Below are positions 17,241-26,099 of a DNA stretch of 60,033 bases, piece by piece. Position 1 is the stretch's first letter, and the number at the start of each line of letters is the position of its first letter. The DNA is from a candidate division WOR-3 bacterium (lineage in GTDB: Bacteria; SDB-A), in assembly GCA_016926475.1 (NCBI GenBank), contig JAFGON010000022.1, positions 1 to 60,033 on the forward strand, in the 5' to 3' direction. The notes under the pieces were generated by a model. It did not search any database, had not been told where the DNA came from, and saw only the letters and a program-made list of their open reading frames with translations. The translations under genes and the position numbers were made by a program.

Positions 17241-17270
17241 AGTATAACAGCGGTGAAAGCTTCATGACAA
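17241..17270 (-). promoter_or_regulatory. Promoter for symporter gene (near-leaderless)
   Basis: On the minus strand TTGTCA (17265-17270) and TATACT (17241-17246) are separated by 18 bases. The start site would fall about 2-4 bases before the ATG at 17231. Confidence 0.5.
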
Positions 17271-17300
17271 TCTCATACTTGGTTTTAGAAAATTTTATTG

Positions 17301-17328
17301 TTGACCTTTTTATGCATTGATGTAAAAT
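17301..17328 (+). promoter_or_regulatory. Promoter for large secreted protein
   Basis: TTGACC (17301-17306), 16-base spacer, TAAAAT (17323-17328). A 5' leader hairpin CGGCAT/ATGCCG (17337-17342, 17349-17354) follows near the predicted 5' end and may stabilise the message. Confidence 0.6.
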
Positions 17329-17383
17329 ATAAAAGTCGGCATATAAACATGCCGGAAGAGTAAAAATTTCACAAGGAGGATCT

Positions 17384-19414
17384 ATGAGAAACCTTACGGT
17401 TTTCGCGGTGATTCTGTCTTTCGCCGCGGCTGTTTTCGCAGCCAATCCTAACAATGATGCTGCACCCTACGTTCAGTCTCTCCCTTCAAACACAGAAGCA
17501 ATTGAAATGCCTTTGGTCTGGTCTCTGAATGTCCAGGCATTAGGAGCAAGCAACAGGTGTCTCGGCGTTGAAGTAATAGACGATTCTCTTATGATTGTCA
17601 CCGACGCGAACACTACTGGCTGCGTATTCCAGCTGATAAATTATGTCTCAGGAACCATCCTCGGAACCGTCCCCCAGCCCGGTCAAACCGGTTGGGGACA
17701 CAGAGACATGGACAGAGACGCCGGAGACACAATATACGCAGGCGGAGCCACAGGCACGACAGTGTACGGATACACCTGCACTGTCAACCCTTTCGCAATG
17801 ACTTCAGCTAACTCCTACACCGGACAGTCAAACCCTAATAGAGCTATTGCATGGCTTCAGGGAGACACTTTCTGGACAGGAAACTTCAGCACATCCATGG
17901 GTTATTTCACAAAAACCGGAGCTGTCTGGAGCGGCACAGGCAACTATTCTGTATACGGTTCCGCTTATGTGCCCTCTTCGGTTCCAAACGGCGACAAAGT
18001 ATGGTACCACGGACAGGTGACAAACCCCGCCGGATGGGAATGCACCTGGTTCGGTTTGAACCCCCACACAGGCACATGGACAGGTGAAACCCTTTATTGT
18101 CAGATCCCCGCTTTCGCCGCAGGATATGCCGATGCTATGGCCGGCGGCGGCGACTTCGTTGATGATTTTATGGGATTTGGTCCCTGCCTCGTCGGATTCA
18201 CTCAGGGAGACAACGACTTTGTCTACGCTTTATCCCTCAACCCGACCATAAACGACGTGGGAATCAGGAGTGTCGTCGAGCCTCATCCAGGACAGTATCC
18301 TCCAGCGACGGCTATAACTCCGCAATGCTGGGTTTATGCAGATCCTTACTGCTCCGGACCCCAGACATTCGATGTAGATTTGACCATTGAAGAATCGGTT
18401 TCTGGCGTCATATACGACGAGACCGTCGGTGTCACCAACCTCGCCCCCGGAGACTCACAGCTCGTCACTTTCCCGAACTTCACGACATGGTGGTACAGGC
18501 ACAACTTCACGGCTACATTCATCACCAACCCGGGCGGAACCATCCCGACAAACGACACGGTATCTGTCGAATTCCACACTTTCCTCTTCCAGGACCTCTA
18601 CGTAGAGGACTTTGAAGCCGACAGTGGAGACATGACTGTCACGGGGACAGCAAGCGTCTGGCAGTGGGGAGCACCCACAACAGGTCCCGGAGCGGCGCAC
18701 AGCGGAAGCAACGTCTGGGCGACAGTCCTCGCGGGCAACTACCCGAACAGCGCGCATGCTCAGCTGACGACTCCCGCAATAGCACTTCCCGCTGACATGT
18801 CCACAGCCGAATGCTACTTCTGGATGTGGTGGGACACAGAAGCGAACTACGACGGCGAAAACATGAACATCTCAACAGACGGCGGGACTTCATTTGTCGC
18901 GTTTTCAGCAGTAACACCCGCGTACAACGGGACAGGCAATTCTTCGAATCCTCTCGGACAGGTTCCCTGCTGGACTGGCCACACGACCGGCGCTTCTTGG
19001 CAGCAGTATGTGATGGACCTCTCCTCATACGGCGGACAGACGATACTGCTTCAGTGGGACTTCGGTTCTGACGGTTCTGTTGCATACCCGGGATTCTACA
19101 TCGACGATGTCACAATCAGAATACCCAACGCCGTCGAAGAAAATCCGATAGTCAACCCGGATGTATTCTCCGTCAGGCCAATGGCACAGGTCGGAAACAC
19201 CCTGAGTTTGGCACTATCAGTTCCTTCTTCAACCCAGGTCAGATTCGAGGTATTCGACGCGACGGGAAGGCTTGTTGCAGTTCCTTTCTCGGGAACCGTC
19301 AACCAGTCAAGTGTTCTTTCGTGGAAATCCGACAATGTCTCAAACGGCGTCTTTTTCTACAAAGTCACCGCTAACGGCAGTACTTACACCGGAAAGTTCA
19401 CGAGAGTTTTCTAA
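17384..19414 (+). CDS. Large secreted protein with jelly-roll and T9SS sorting domains
   Basis: 676 residues, with ATG at 17384 after ACAAGGAGG. Residues 1-20 are a signal peptide ('FAAAVFAA'). The first 280 residues have repeated aromatic and glycine-rich beta strands of propeller type ('DTIYAGGATGTTVYGYTC', 'GDTFWTGNFSTSMGYF'). Residues about 300-400 look like an Ig-like domain ('VYADPYCSGPQTFDVDLT'). Residues about 405-580 form a MAM/'immune inhibitor A'-type jelly roll ('VEDFEADSGDMTVTG', 'WMWWDTEANYDGENMNIS', 'FYIDDVTIR'). The last 80 residues are a T9SS/FlgD-like sorting domain ('FEVFDATGRLV', 'SNGVFFYKVTANGSTYTGKF'). No protease site was seen. It is probably a surface or secreted structural or binding protein. 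Confidence 0.88.
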   Translation: MRNLTVFAVILSFAAAVFAANPNNDAAPYVQSLPSNTEAIEMPLVWSLNVQALGASNRCLGVEVIDDSLMIVTDANTTGCVFQLINYVSGTILGTVPQPGQTGWGHRDMDRDAGDTIYAGGATGTTVYGYTCTVNPFAMTSANSYTGQSNPNRAIAWLQGDTFWTGNFSTSMGYFTKTGAVWSGTGNYSVYGSAYVPSSVPNGDKVWYHGQVTNPAGWECTWFGLNPHTGTWTGETLYCQIPAFAAGYADAMAGGGDFVDDFMGFGPCLVGFTQGDNDFVYALSLNPTINDVGIRSVVEPHPGQYPPATAITPQCWVYADPYCSGPQTFDVDLTIEESVSGVIYDETVGVTNLAPGDSQLVTFPNFTTWWYRHNFTATFITNPGGTIPTNDTVSVEFHTFLFQDLYVEDFEADSGDMTVTGTASVWQWGAPTTGPGAAHSGSNVWATVLAGNYPNSAHAQLTTPAIALPADMSTAECYFWMWWDTEANYDGENMNISTDGGTSFVAFSAVTPAYNGTGNSSNPLGQVPCWTGHTTGASWQQYVMDLSSYGGQTILLQWDFGSDGSVAYPGFYIDDVTIRIPNAVEENPIVNPDVFSVRPMAQVGNTLSLALSVPSSTQVRFEVFDATGRLVAVPFSGTVNQSSVLSWKSDNVSNGVFFYKVTANGSTYTGKFTRVF

Positions 19415-19423
19415 AACTTCCAA

Positions 19424-19449
19424 GGGCGGGTAACTCCCGCCCTTTTTTT
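19424..19449 (+). terminator. Strong Rho-independent terminator
   Basis: GGGCGGG (19424-19430), loop TAACT, CCCGCCC (19436-19442), then seven T. It ends the large secreted protein transcript. Confidence 0.93.
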
Positions 19450-19581
19450 ATCCTTAAAATTTCCTGTTCAGAAAAGGTATTGAACCATTCTGTTTTTACC
19501 AACATAAAGCTAAAAATTATTTAGACCGGACCAGCGCTTAATGCGGGGGATGTTTTAAAAGGGAAAAACCAATATTAGTGG

Positions 19582-19626
19582 GCGCGTATATAAAACTCAT
19601 TGGAACGTTATATACGCGCTTATTTT
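19582..19626. terminator. 12-bp perfect inverted repeat between convergent genes
   Basis: GCGCGTATATAA (19582-19593) pairs perfectly with TTATATACGCGC (19608-19619) over a 14-base loop. It is followed on the plus strand by TTATTTTTT and lies eight bases beyond the stop of the minus-strand VWA gene. It is probably a (bidirectional) terminator; a protein-binding palindrome is the alternative. Confidence 0.55.
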
Positions 19627-21351
19627 TTACATGTGGGAAAGTTTACCGAGGATCTCGAGTTCTTTGGAAAGAGTCGTGTCTCCCAGGACATCGGCTTCAC
19701 TTTGGAAATAATCATTGAAATCCTGGAACAGCTCCGAATAATGAGAAGAGACTTCTAATTCCATGGATTGTCTTTCCCACCTTCCAAGCTCTACGATTTC
19801 TTCGTCGAAGACCACTATGCCGGTGTTCATGCTGACAAGCGGCGAAGAAGAAACCAATTCTCCGCCGGATCTTTGGTCTACGAGCCAGCTCTTGACGAGT
19901 TCGACATACCTGGCGAGCAGTATGCCCTTCCTTATTCCGTTGTTGTCGTAAAATTCTTCTCCGGACGCTTCGAAATCAATTTCTTCGGAACTTTCGTCTC
20001 TGTCGCCGTTTCTGTCTTGGTAGGAAACTCTCAAGGAAATTTCACCGTCGGAAGAAATCTTCTTTAATCTCAAAAGGACGAGTCCTCCCCTGGTTTCTCC
20101 TCCTTCACTTTTTGAAGGAAACAAAGTATTGACCTTCATTATCTGCCCGGTCGAAAGGTCGGCTTCAGGTGAACCGTAGACCTTTTCTATTTCGTACCCT
20201 TCCGATTCGAGTACCAGCTCTAGGTCGAAGACGAGAGGGGTGACCATATAATCAAAATTCTCGTCCATTTGCTCTTTGAACTGAGAAGAGGAATGCACGC
20301 TGAAATAATTGGCACCTTTGATCTTGGTCAGGATTTCGACGAGTTCTGTGTTCAGATCCACGCCTATTCCTATAAAAGTCGTGAAAACACCTCTTTCGGA
20401 ATTCTTTTCGAACATTCCGAAAAGGCTGTGTTCGTCGGTAGAACCGGTGTTGGGCATTGCGTCTGTCAAAAATATAACCCTGTTTTCGTATTCGGACATG
20501 TCGAGGCTCTCAAGGCTGTCGAAAAGCTGTGAAGCTATTACCATACCGGCTTCCATGTTCGTCCCGCCCTGAGGTGTGATTTCGAGAACATGTCCCCTTA
20601 TGCTCTCCATGTCCGTCTCGTCGACTCTTCTCAGAGGCTTCGCAAGGTACCCGTTGTCGTCAAAAAGCACTATACCAAACCTGTCTTCCTGTCCAAGATG
20701 TCCCATGAGGGCTACAACAGCTTCGTTGGCGATTTCCATTTTCGACTTGCTGAAATCATCCTCTTCATCTACTTCCTGTTCGTTTCCGAACCTGTCGTAG
20801 TAGTACATGTCGAAAGGACTGCCCATAGAGCCCGAAATATCGAGGACGACCACGAGGTTGAGTTTTTTTCTCGAAAAATCGCTTTCTTTCAGGCCTGAAT
20901 TCAAACCTACTGACAAATAATAAATCGGTTCAGAAGTAAAAGGGTCAAACGAAACTGCTCTGCTGTATGACGGACAGAAAAGCTTTTCGCAGGGTTCAGT
21001 CTGCCCGGTCTCAAAGAAATAATCATAGTAAATGCCTTCTACCGTGATGTCCGTAGGCAGAGGGAGGTATCCATTTTCAATATTTTCCCTGAAATTGTTT
21101 ATGTCTTTCGCCCCGCCGACAGAGAAACCCAGTGCGTCTTCTTCAGCCATTGACTCGTAAACCATGGGAGATCTCTGAGCTCCCCCGTTGCTGTATGAGT
21201 TGTAGGTCTTAAAAATAAAACCGTCTTCATCATATTCGCCGGATCTATACTGCCAGTCGTCTACCTTTTCCTTGATGATTTCCTTTGGTGTGCAGGAAAA
21301 CAAAGCCAACAGAAAAACTACAGCCGCGTAAAAAAATGCGTTCATTTTCAT
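19627..21351 (-). CDS. YfbK-like von Willebrand A lipoprotein
   Basis: 574 residues. The lipoprotein signal ends at 'LFSC', with Cys20 the lipidated residue. Residues about 75-115 ('GAKDINNFRENIENGYLPL') match the VWF-A N-terminal region of the YfbK family. The VWA domain runs from about 163 to 350, with a complete MIDAS: DISGS at 171-175, 'GGTN' and 'FLTDAMPNTG'. The rest resembles the DUF3520-type C-terminal domain ('SLRVSYQDRNG', 'RYVELVKSWL'). Such proteins are envelope-anchored metal-dependent adhesion or scaffold proteins of unclear role. Start: ATG at 21351 after AAAAGGAGG. It lies 54 bases after cysS and may be co-transcribed with it. Confidence 0.85.
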   Translation of the reverse strand: MKMNAFFYAAVVFLLALFSCTPKEIIKEKVDDWQYRSGEYDEDGFIFKTYNSYSNGGAQRSPMVYESMAEEDALGFSVGGAKDINNFRENIENGYLPLPTDITVEGIYYDYFFETGQTEPCEKLFCPSYSRAVSFDPFTSEPIYYLSVGLNSGLKESDFSRKKLNLVVVLDISGSMGSPFDMYYYDRFGNEQEVDEEDDFSKSKMEIANEAVVALMGHLGQEDRFGIVLFDDNGYLAKPLRRVDETDMESIRGHVLEITPQGGTNMEAGMVIASQLFDSLESLDMSEYENRVIFLTDAMPNTGSTDEHSLFGMFEKNSERGVFTTFIGIGVDLNTELVEILTKIKGANYFSVHSSSQFKEQMDENFDYMVTPLVFDLELVLESEGYEIEKVYGSPEADLSTGQIMKVNTLFPSKSEGGETRGGLVLLRLKKISSDGEISLRVSYQDRNGDRDESSEEIDFEASGEEFYDNNGIRKGILLARYVELVKSWLVDQRSGGELVSSSPLVSMNTGIVVFDEEIVELGRWERQSMELEVSSHYSELFQDFNDYFQSEADVLGDTTLSKELEILGKLSHM

Positions 21352-21405
21352 ATCCGCCTCCTTTTGAAAATTTTACTCTAAAGGAAAAGCTTTTATTCCA
21401 TGCGG

Positions 21406-22797
21406 TCACTTTTTTTTGAGTTTTGAACCTTCCTTTGAATCGAGCACCTCGTAACCCAGCTCATCAATTTTCAACCTCAATTGGTCGGCTCTTTCGAAAT
21501 CCCTTTTCTTCCGGGCTTCGTCTCTCTCTTTTAAAACATCTAAAACTTCTAATGGAATCTCCTCATCCTTGACCGACAAAATGTCCAACCCCAGGACATT
21601 GTCGTATATTTTCAAAAGTGAAAGTTTCGTCCAATCTGAAATTTTTGCGTCTGAAAGCGAATCCCAGAGGACAGCGAGAGCTCTTGGTGTATTCAAATCG
21701 TCGCATATTTCCCTTGCGAAACAAGCGGCGTACTTTTCATCGGGTGTTGCTTTCTCTTGGACTTTTGAATGGAGTAAATCCCGCGCCCTGTTTTTCAGTT
21801 TTCGCATGGCGTTTTTCGCTCCATCGAGCGCTTCAAAGGTGAAATCGAGTTTTTTTCTGTAGTGTGCGCTCAGCAGAAAATACCTGTAGTCGAGAGGGTC
21901 GTATCCGTCTGCGGTCAAAGCATCCAAAGTCAGAAAATTTTCCTTTGATTTAGCCATCTTTTCCCCTCCTCCGATTACGAGCCAATCGGAGTGAAGCCAG
22001 TAATTCACCCATTTGTGCCCGAAAGCGCATTCACTTTGAGCGATTTCGTTCGTGTGGTGAACTGGTATATGGTCAATGCCTCCCGTGTGGATGTCTACAC
22101 GCTCTCCCAAATATCTGGAAGCCATGGCGGAACACTCAATATGCCAACCTGGAAAGCCTCTTCCCCAGGGGGATTCCCACTGCATGGAATGACTTTCGTA
22201 TTTGTATCTAGTAAACCACAGGACAAAGTCGAAAGGATTTTTTTTATTCGAATCCTTTTCTACCCTTGACATCTGTTTTTCTGGATCCCTTTCGAGTCTG
22301 GCGAAATCATTGTATTTCTCGAATTTTGACGTGTCGAAATATACGTTTCCTCCGGCGATGTAAGTAAACCCATTATTTTCGAGTCTTCGGATCAGTTCAA
22401 TCATATCCTCTACATGTTCCGTAGCTCTCGGCATGATCTGCGGCATGAGGATATTCATTTTTTTCAGGTCTTTGATAAATGCAGATTCATAGAATCTCGC
22501 TATTTCAAGCGGTGTTTTTCTTTCCCTCACCGCGCCTTTTTCGAGTTTGTCCTCTCCTTCGTCGGCGTCATCGGTCAGGTGCCCGACATCTGTTATATTC
22601 ATGACGTGTTTGACGGAAAAACCGGCGAATTCGAGTGTTCTTCTCAGTATGTCGGAAAAGACATAAGCCCGAAGGTTTCCTATATGCGCGTAGTTGTAAA
22701 CGGTAAGACCGCATGTGTAAATACCCGCGTTTCCTTTTTTTATCGGTATAAACTTTTCCTTGGCATGGCTGAGTGTGTTTGTGAAAAAAACGTCCAT
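21406..22797 (-). CDS. cysS: Cysteine-tRNA ligase
   Basis: Charges tRNA-Cys. 463 residues, the usual length. Zinc and ATP motifs are present: '[13 protein letters not shown]' (about 29-41) contains the first zinc cysteine and the HIGH-equivalent HIGN. '[13 protein letters not shown]' and '[18 protein letters not shown]' supply the other zinc ligands. The KMSKS loop reads KMAKS ('[17 protein letters not shown]'). The C-terminal '[27 protein letters not shown]' is the anticodon-binding tail typical of CysRS. An AAAGAGGT site precedes the ATG. It is the last gene of the long minus-strand run, 11 bases after hldD. Confidence 0.96.
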   Translation of the reverse strand: MDVFFTNTLSHAKEKFIPIKKGNAGIYTCGLTVYNYAHIGNLRAYVFSDILRRTLEFAGFSVKHVMNITDVGHLTDDADEGEDKLEKGAVRERKTPLEIARFYESAFIKDLKKMNILMPQIMPRATEHVEDMIELIRRLENNGFTYIAGGNVYFDTSKFEKYNDFARLERDPEKQMSRVEKDSNKKNPFDFVLWFTRYKYESHSMQWESPWGRGFPGWHIECSAMASRYLGERVDIHTGGIDHIPVHHTNEIAQSECAFGHKWVNYWLHSDWLVIGGGEKMAKSKENFLTLDALTADGYDPLDYRYFLLSAHYRKKLDFTFEALDGAKNAMRKLKNRARDLLHSKVQEKATPDEKYAACFAREICDDLNTPRALAVLWDSLSDAKISDWTKLSLLKIYDNVLGLDILSVKDEEIPLEVLDVLKERDEARKKRDFERADQLRLKIDELGYEVLDSKEGSKLKKK

Positions 22798-22808
22798 TTT
22801 ACCTCTTT

Positions 22809-23792
22809 TCAGAGAATTGCAAACCCTTTAGAAAGGTAATTTTTTACGTAGTCATCTACGCTGTCTTCCAGATCCGGGAAATTTTGGGAGAACCCGGCAT
22901 TAACAAGTTTTCTGTTGTCGGCCTGGGTGTAATTCTGGTAACGGTCTCTTAGGTTTTCGGGCATTTCCACGTATCTTATGTCCTGTTTCAACCCCATAGC
23001 GGAAAAAACAGCCCTGGCTAAATCGTTCCATGTTCTCGGTTTGCCGGTTCCGAGGTTGAAAATACCGCAGACATCTTTTCTCTCAAAAAGCCAGAATATT
23101 GCTTTTTGACAGCTTTTCACATATACAAAATCTCTGACCTGTTCTCCGTCCCGGTATTCCGGACAATTCGACTTGAACAACTCGACGTATCCCTTTTCCA
23201 TTATGCTGATGTAAGATTTATAGACGACGCTTGCCATTTCGCCTTTATGGTATTCATTCGGTCCGAATACGTTGAAGAACTTCAAACCGGCTATTTTGGA
23301 AACCAACCCTGTTCTGAGAGCAAAACTGTCGAAGGCCGCTTTTGAAAAACCGTAGGCGTTGGAGGGTTTCAATTTCAAAGTGTTCTCGTCGTCGTCCCCA
23401 AAACCGCTTGAACCGTCTCCGTATGTAGCTCCGCTGCTCGCGTATATGAAACGTATTCCTCTTCCGGCGCACCAAAGGGAAAGATCCTTGGTATAGCTGT
23501 AATTATTCTTCATCAGGTAATCGGCATCTTTTTCAGTTGTTGAAGAGCAAGCCCCCATGTGGACGACACATTCCACAGACCCGTCAAATTTCCTTTCATG
23601 CAGCATTTTCAAAAAATCTTCTTTTTGGATGTAATCCTGAAAATATTTACCGGTCAGATTTCTCCATTTGTCGCTTTTCCCTAAATCGTCGACGACGACT
23701 ATATTTTCTAAGCCAATGGAATTGAATAGGGATAAAATGCAACTCCCTATAAAACCAGCTCCTCCCGTCAGTATAATCTTTTTACCCTTCAT
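22809..23792 (-). CDS. hldD: ADP-L-glycero-D-manno-heptose 6-epimerase
   Basis: Converts ADP-D,D-heptose to ADP-L,D-heptose for the LPS inner core. It is an extended short-chain dehydrogenase of 327 residues with the NAD(P) motif 'TGGAGFIG' at 9-16. The family-specific 'GACSSTTE' and 'DADYLMKNNY' are clear, as is the catalytic YxxxK ('AYGFSKAAF'). 'KFFNVFGPNEYHKGEMASV' and 'GIFNLGTGKPRTWNDLARAV' also match HldD. It overlaps ddl by four bases (ATGA). It works with the GT9 enzymes and the gmhB-like phosphatase at 39-41.5 kb. Confidence 0.93.
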   Translation of the reverse strand: MKGKKIILTGGAGFIGSCILSLFNSIGLENIVVVDDLGKSDKWRNLTGKYFQDYIQKEDFLKMLHERKFDGSVECVVHMGACSSTTEKDADYLMKNNYSYTKDLSLWCAGRGIRFIYASSGATYGDGSSGFGDDDENTLKLKPSNAYGFSKAAFDSFALRTGLVSKIAGLKFFNVFGPNEYHKGEMASVVYKSYISIMEKGYVELFKSNCPEYRDGEQVRDFVYVKSCQKAIFWLFERKDVCGIFNLGTGKPRTWNDLARAVFSAMGLKQDIRYVEMPENLRDRYQNYTQADNRKLVNAGFSQNFPDLEDSVDDYVKNYLSKGFAIL

Positions 23793-24874
23793 AATGTCTC
23801 TTTGAAGTCACAGGATAGGACTCTCTCTCTTTCATGCCTTTGTAAAGCGAGTTCCACAAGTCTGGTTATCAGTCCCCGAGAGTCTACTCCTGTTACTTCC
23901 CACAATTTAGGGTACATGCTTATCGATGTGAAACCCGGAATTGTGTTTATTTCGTTTATAAAGATTTCGTCTCCTCTTATAAAAAAATCGACACGAGCCA
24001 TTCCTTCGCAGTAAAGGCATTTGAAAGCTTCAACAGCCAATCTCCTCACCTCGCGCGAAATTTTACCAGGAAGGTCAGCCGGATATATTATCCGGGCGGA
24101 ATCCTTGTCTATGTATTTAGCCCTGTATGAATAAAATTCGGATTTCACTAAAATTTCTCCCGCTATCGAAGCTTTGGGTTCTTCGTTTCCGAGAACAGCG
24201 CATTCAATTTCTCTTCCTTCTATAAATTCTTCAAAAATTATCTTTTCCGAAAACTTAAATGCGTTTTCGACCATTTCCGTGAACTGCTCTTTGCTTCTAA
24301 TTTTTCCTACACCTACCGAAGATCCCGAATTTGAAGGTTTTACGAAAAAAGGCGATCCTAGTTTTTTTTTCACGCTTTCAAAGGACGGTTTCAAGTCAGA
24401 ATTTTTTCTGTGGCAGATGTATTTGCAAATCGGCAATTTTCCGTGCTCAAGAAGTTTTTTTGAAACCTCCTTGTCCATTGAGATTGCCGAACCGAGTACA
24501 TCAGCGCCTACGAAGGGAAGATTCAAAATTCTGAAAAAACCCTGAACAGTCCCGTCTTCGCCCAAAGCGCCGTGTAGAACCGGAAAAACCGCGTCCACGC
24601 TGATATTTTTTTTTCTTGACCCCGTGAAAAAAAGACAGGAGCCTCCCTTCCGAGGCACGGGAAATACTTCAACTCCTTTTTGTCTTTCGCAGAAAGGATT
24701 TATTTTCATCAGCTTCCATGTACCATCTCTTTCAATCCTCACAGGCAGGACATTGAAAAGGTTCCTGTCCGCTGAATTAAAAACAAATTCCGCCGAGACA
24801 AGAGATATTTCGCGTTCTGTCGATTGTCCTCCGTAGAGCAGGACAAGATTCTTTTTAGGCTTTTTTTTCATCAT
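23789..24874 (-). CDS. ddl: D-alanine-D-alanine ligase
   Basis: Makes the D-Ala-D-Ala dipeptide of peptidoglycan precursors, an ATP-grasp enzyme in the cytoplasm. 361 residues, the longer Ddl type. 'LLYGGQSTEREISLVSA' at the N-terminus is the family signature; 'FPVLHGALGEDGTVQG' and 'FVKPSNSGSSVGVGK' are the nucleotide and substrate loops; 'ARVDFFIRGDEIFINEINTIPGFT' supplies the magnesium ligands. The start overlaps the end of cinA by about 20 bases (ATG at 24874 or 24871), and the stop overlaps hldD. Confidence 0.95.
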   Translation of the reverse strand: MMKKKPKKNLVLLYGGQSTEREISLVSAEFVFNSADRNLFNVLPVRIERDGTWKLMKINPFCERQKGVEVFPVPRKGGSCLFFTGSRKKNISVDAVFPVLHGALGEDGTVQGFFRILNLPFVGADVLGSAISMDKEVSKKLLEHGKLPICKYICHRKNSDLKPSFESVKKKLGSPFFVKPSNSGSSVGVGKIRSKEQFTEMVENAFKFSEKIIFEEFIEGREIECAVLGNEEPKASIAGEILVKSEFYSYRAKYIDKDSARIIYPADLPGKISREVRRLAVEAFKCLYCEGMARVDFFIRGDEIFINEINTIPGFTSISMYPKLWEVTGVDSRGLITRLVELALQRHERERVLSCDFKETL

Positions 24875-26099
24875 AGTTATTCTGTAAAAATCTTCTCAAA
24901 AGGTTAAGGGCAAAAAATGAAAATGAAATTTTGTTTTTCTTTCGGCCGCCAAAACCAATGTATCTTTCTGTTTGTTTATATTTTTCTGAACTTATTGACA
25001 CGTACAGAAGACCGACGGGTTTCTCTGCTGTCGCACCCGTGGGTCCTGCTATTCCTGTTGAAGACATACCTATGTCGGAACCAGAAATTTTTCTTATATT
25101 CTGCGCCATTTTCTCCGCCGTTACAGGACTCACCGATCCATGCTTTTGTATTATCAGCGGATCTACACCTAAAATTTCGTTTTTGGATCTGTCACTGTAT
25201 GACACGATCGACATCTTGAAGTATTCTGAAGAACCTGGAACATCGGTGAGCATATTTGAAATATAACCTCCAGTGCAGCTCTCTGCCACAGAAATCGTCA
25301 AAGAAAATTTTCTGAGCAAGCAGGCGACAATTTCCTCAATATTATTTCCGTCTTCGCTCCAAATCCATTCACCAGCGGTTTTGACGATTTCATCTCGCGC
25401 CGAGATCAGGTTATCTTCGCCGTTCTTTTCTTCTATTCTTAAGTCAATTCCGCTTTCTTGAGGTAAAAAAGAAACTTTAGAAAATTCAAAAATTCGGGTT
25501 TTTTTCGATAGAACCCCGAACAGGTCAGACTCAGGAATGCCGAAAGTTCTGAAAACAATACTTTTCTTCGGTTTCTCTCCGGATCTTCGTTCCAAATAGC
25601 GCTTAAAGTGCTCTCTGAATAGAGCTTGAACCTCATGGGGGACACCGGGCAAAAAAACATAAATCTTCATGTTTTCTTCTACCGAAAAAGAGCATGCAGT
25701 TCCCTCTGGGTTTATCCAGATTTCAGACCCTTCGGGTATTTCAGCCTGTATCTCGTTGGCAGGATTCATTTGCCTGCCTTTTGATTCAAAGATACCTTTA
25801 ATATGGTCAAGCGCTTTTCCGTCGAGGGCAAGTTTTCTCGCAAAAAAATCTGAAGCCGCAAACCTAGTCAGGTCGTCATTCGTTGGTCCCAACCCTCCGG
25901 CGATAAAAATAACGTCCGTGTCTTTGCCGCATTTTTCAAGAGCGGCGATTATAGAGTTTTTTTCGTCTGGGCAGAAAGTAATTTTCCCCACCGAATATCC
26001 GCAACTCGTCAATTCAGACGCTATAAAAACTCCGTTGACATCGGCTTTTCTGCCGTCAACAAGTTCATCTCCGACGAGAATAATCTCAGCTTTTTTCAT
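24855..26099 (-). CDS. cinA: CinA-family protein (nicotinamide mononucleotide deamidase type)
   Basis: 414 residues, with both CinA domains. The N-terminal molybdopterin-binding-like (COG1058) domain has 'AEIILVGDELVDGR' and 'IFIAGGLGPTNDDLTR'. The C-terminal amidohydrolase domain (about 255-405) has 'SVAESCTGGYISNMLTDVPGSS' and 'GIAGPTGATAEKPVGL'. By family knowledge the C-terminal domain converts NMN to nicotinate mononucleotide, and the N-terminal domain can be an ADP-ribose pyrophosphatase. It overlaps rseP by four bases and ddl by about 20, inside the envelope operon. Confidence 0.93.
   Translation of the reverse strand: MKKAEIILVGDELVDGRKADVNGVFIASELTSCGYSVGKITFCPDEKNSIIAALEKCGKDTDVIFIAGGLGPTNDDLTRFAASDFFARKLALDGKALDHIKGIFESKGRQMNPANEIQAEIPEGSEIWINPEGTACSFSVEENMKIYVFLPGVPHEVQALFREHFKRYLERRSGEKPKKSIVFRTFGIPESDLFGVLSKKTRIFEFSKVSFLPQESGIDLRIEEKNGEDNLISARDEIVKTAGEWIWSEDGNNIEEIVACLLRKFSLTISVAESCTGGYISNMLTDVPGSSEYFKMSIVSYSDRSKNEILGVDPLIIQKHGSVSPVTAEKMAQNIRKISGSDIGMSSTGIAGPTGATAEKPVGLLYVSISSEKYKQTERYIGFGGRKKNKISFSFFALNLLRRFLQNNYDEKKA

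Noticed and set aside
18639-19085. 148-residue minus-strand frame opposite the large secreted protein
   Set aside because: Arginine- and serine-rich low-complexity product, no ribosome site, lies wholly antisense to a clear domain-bearing gene.
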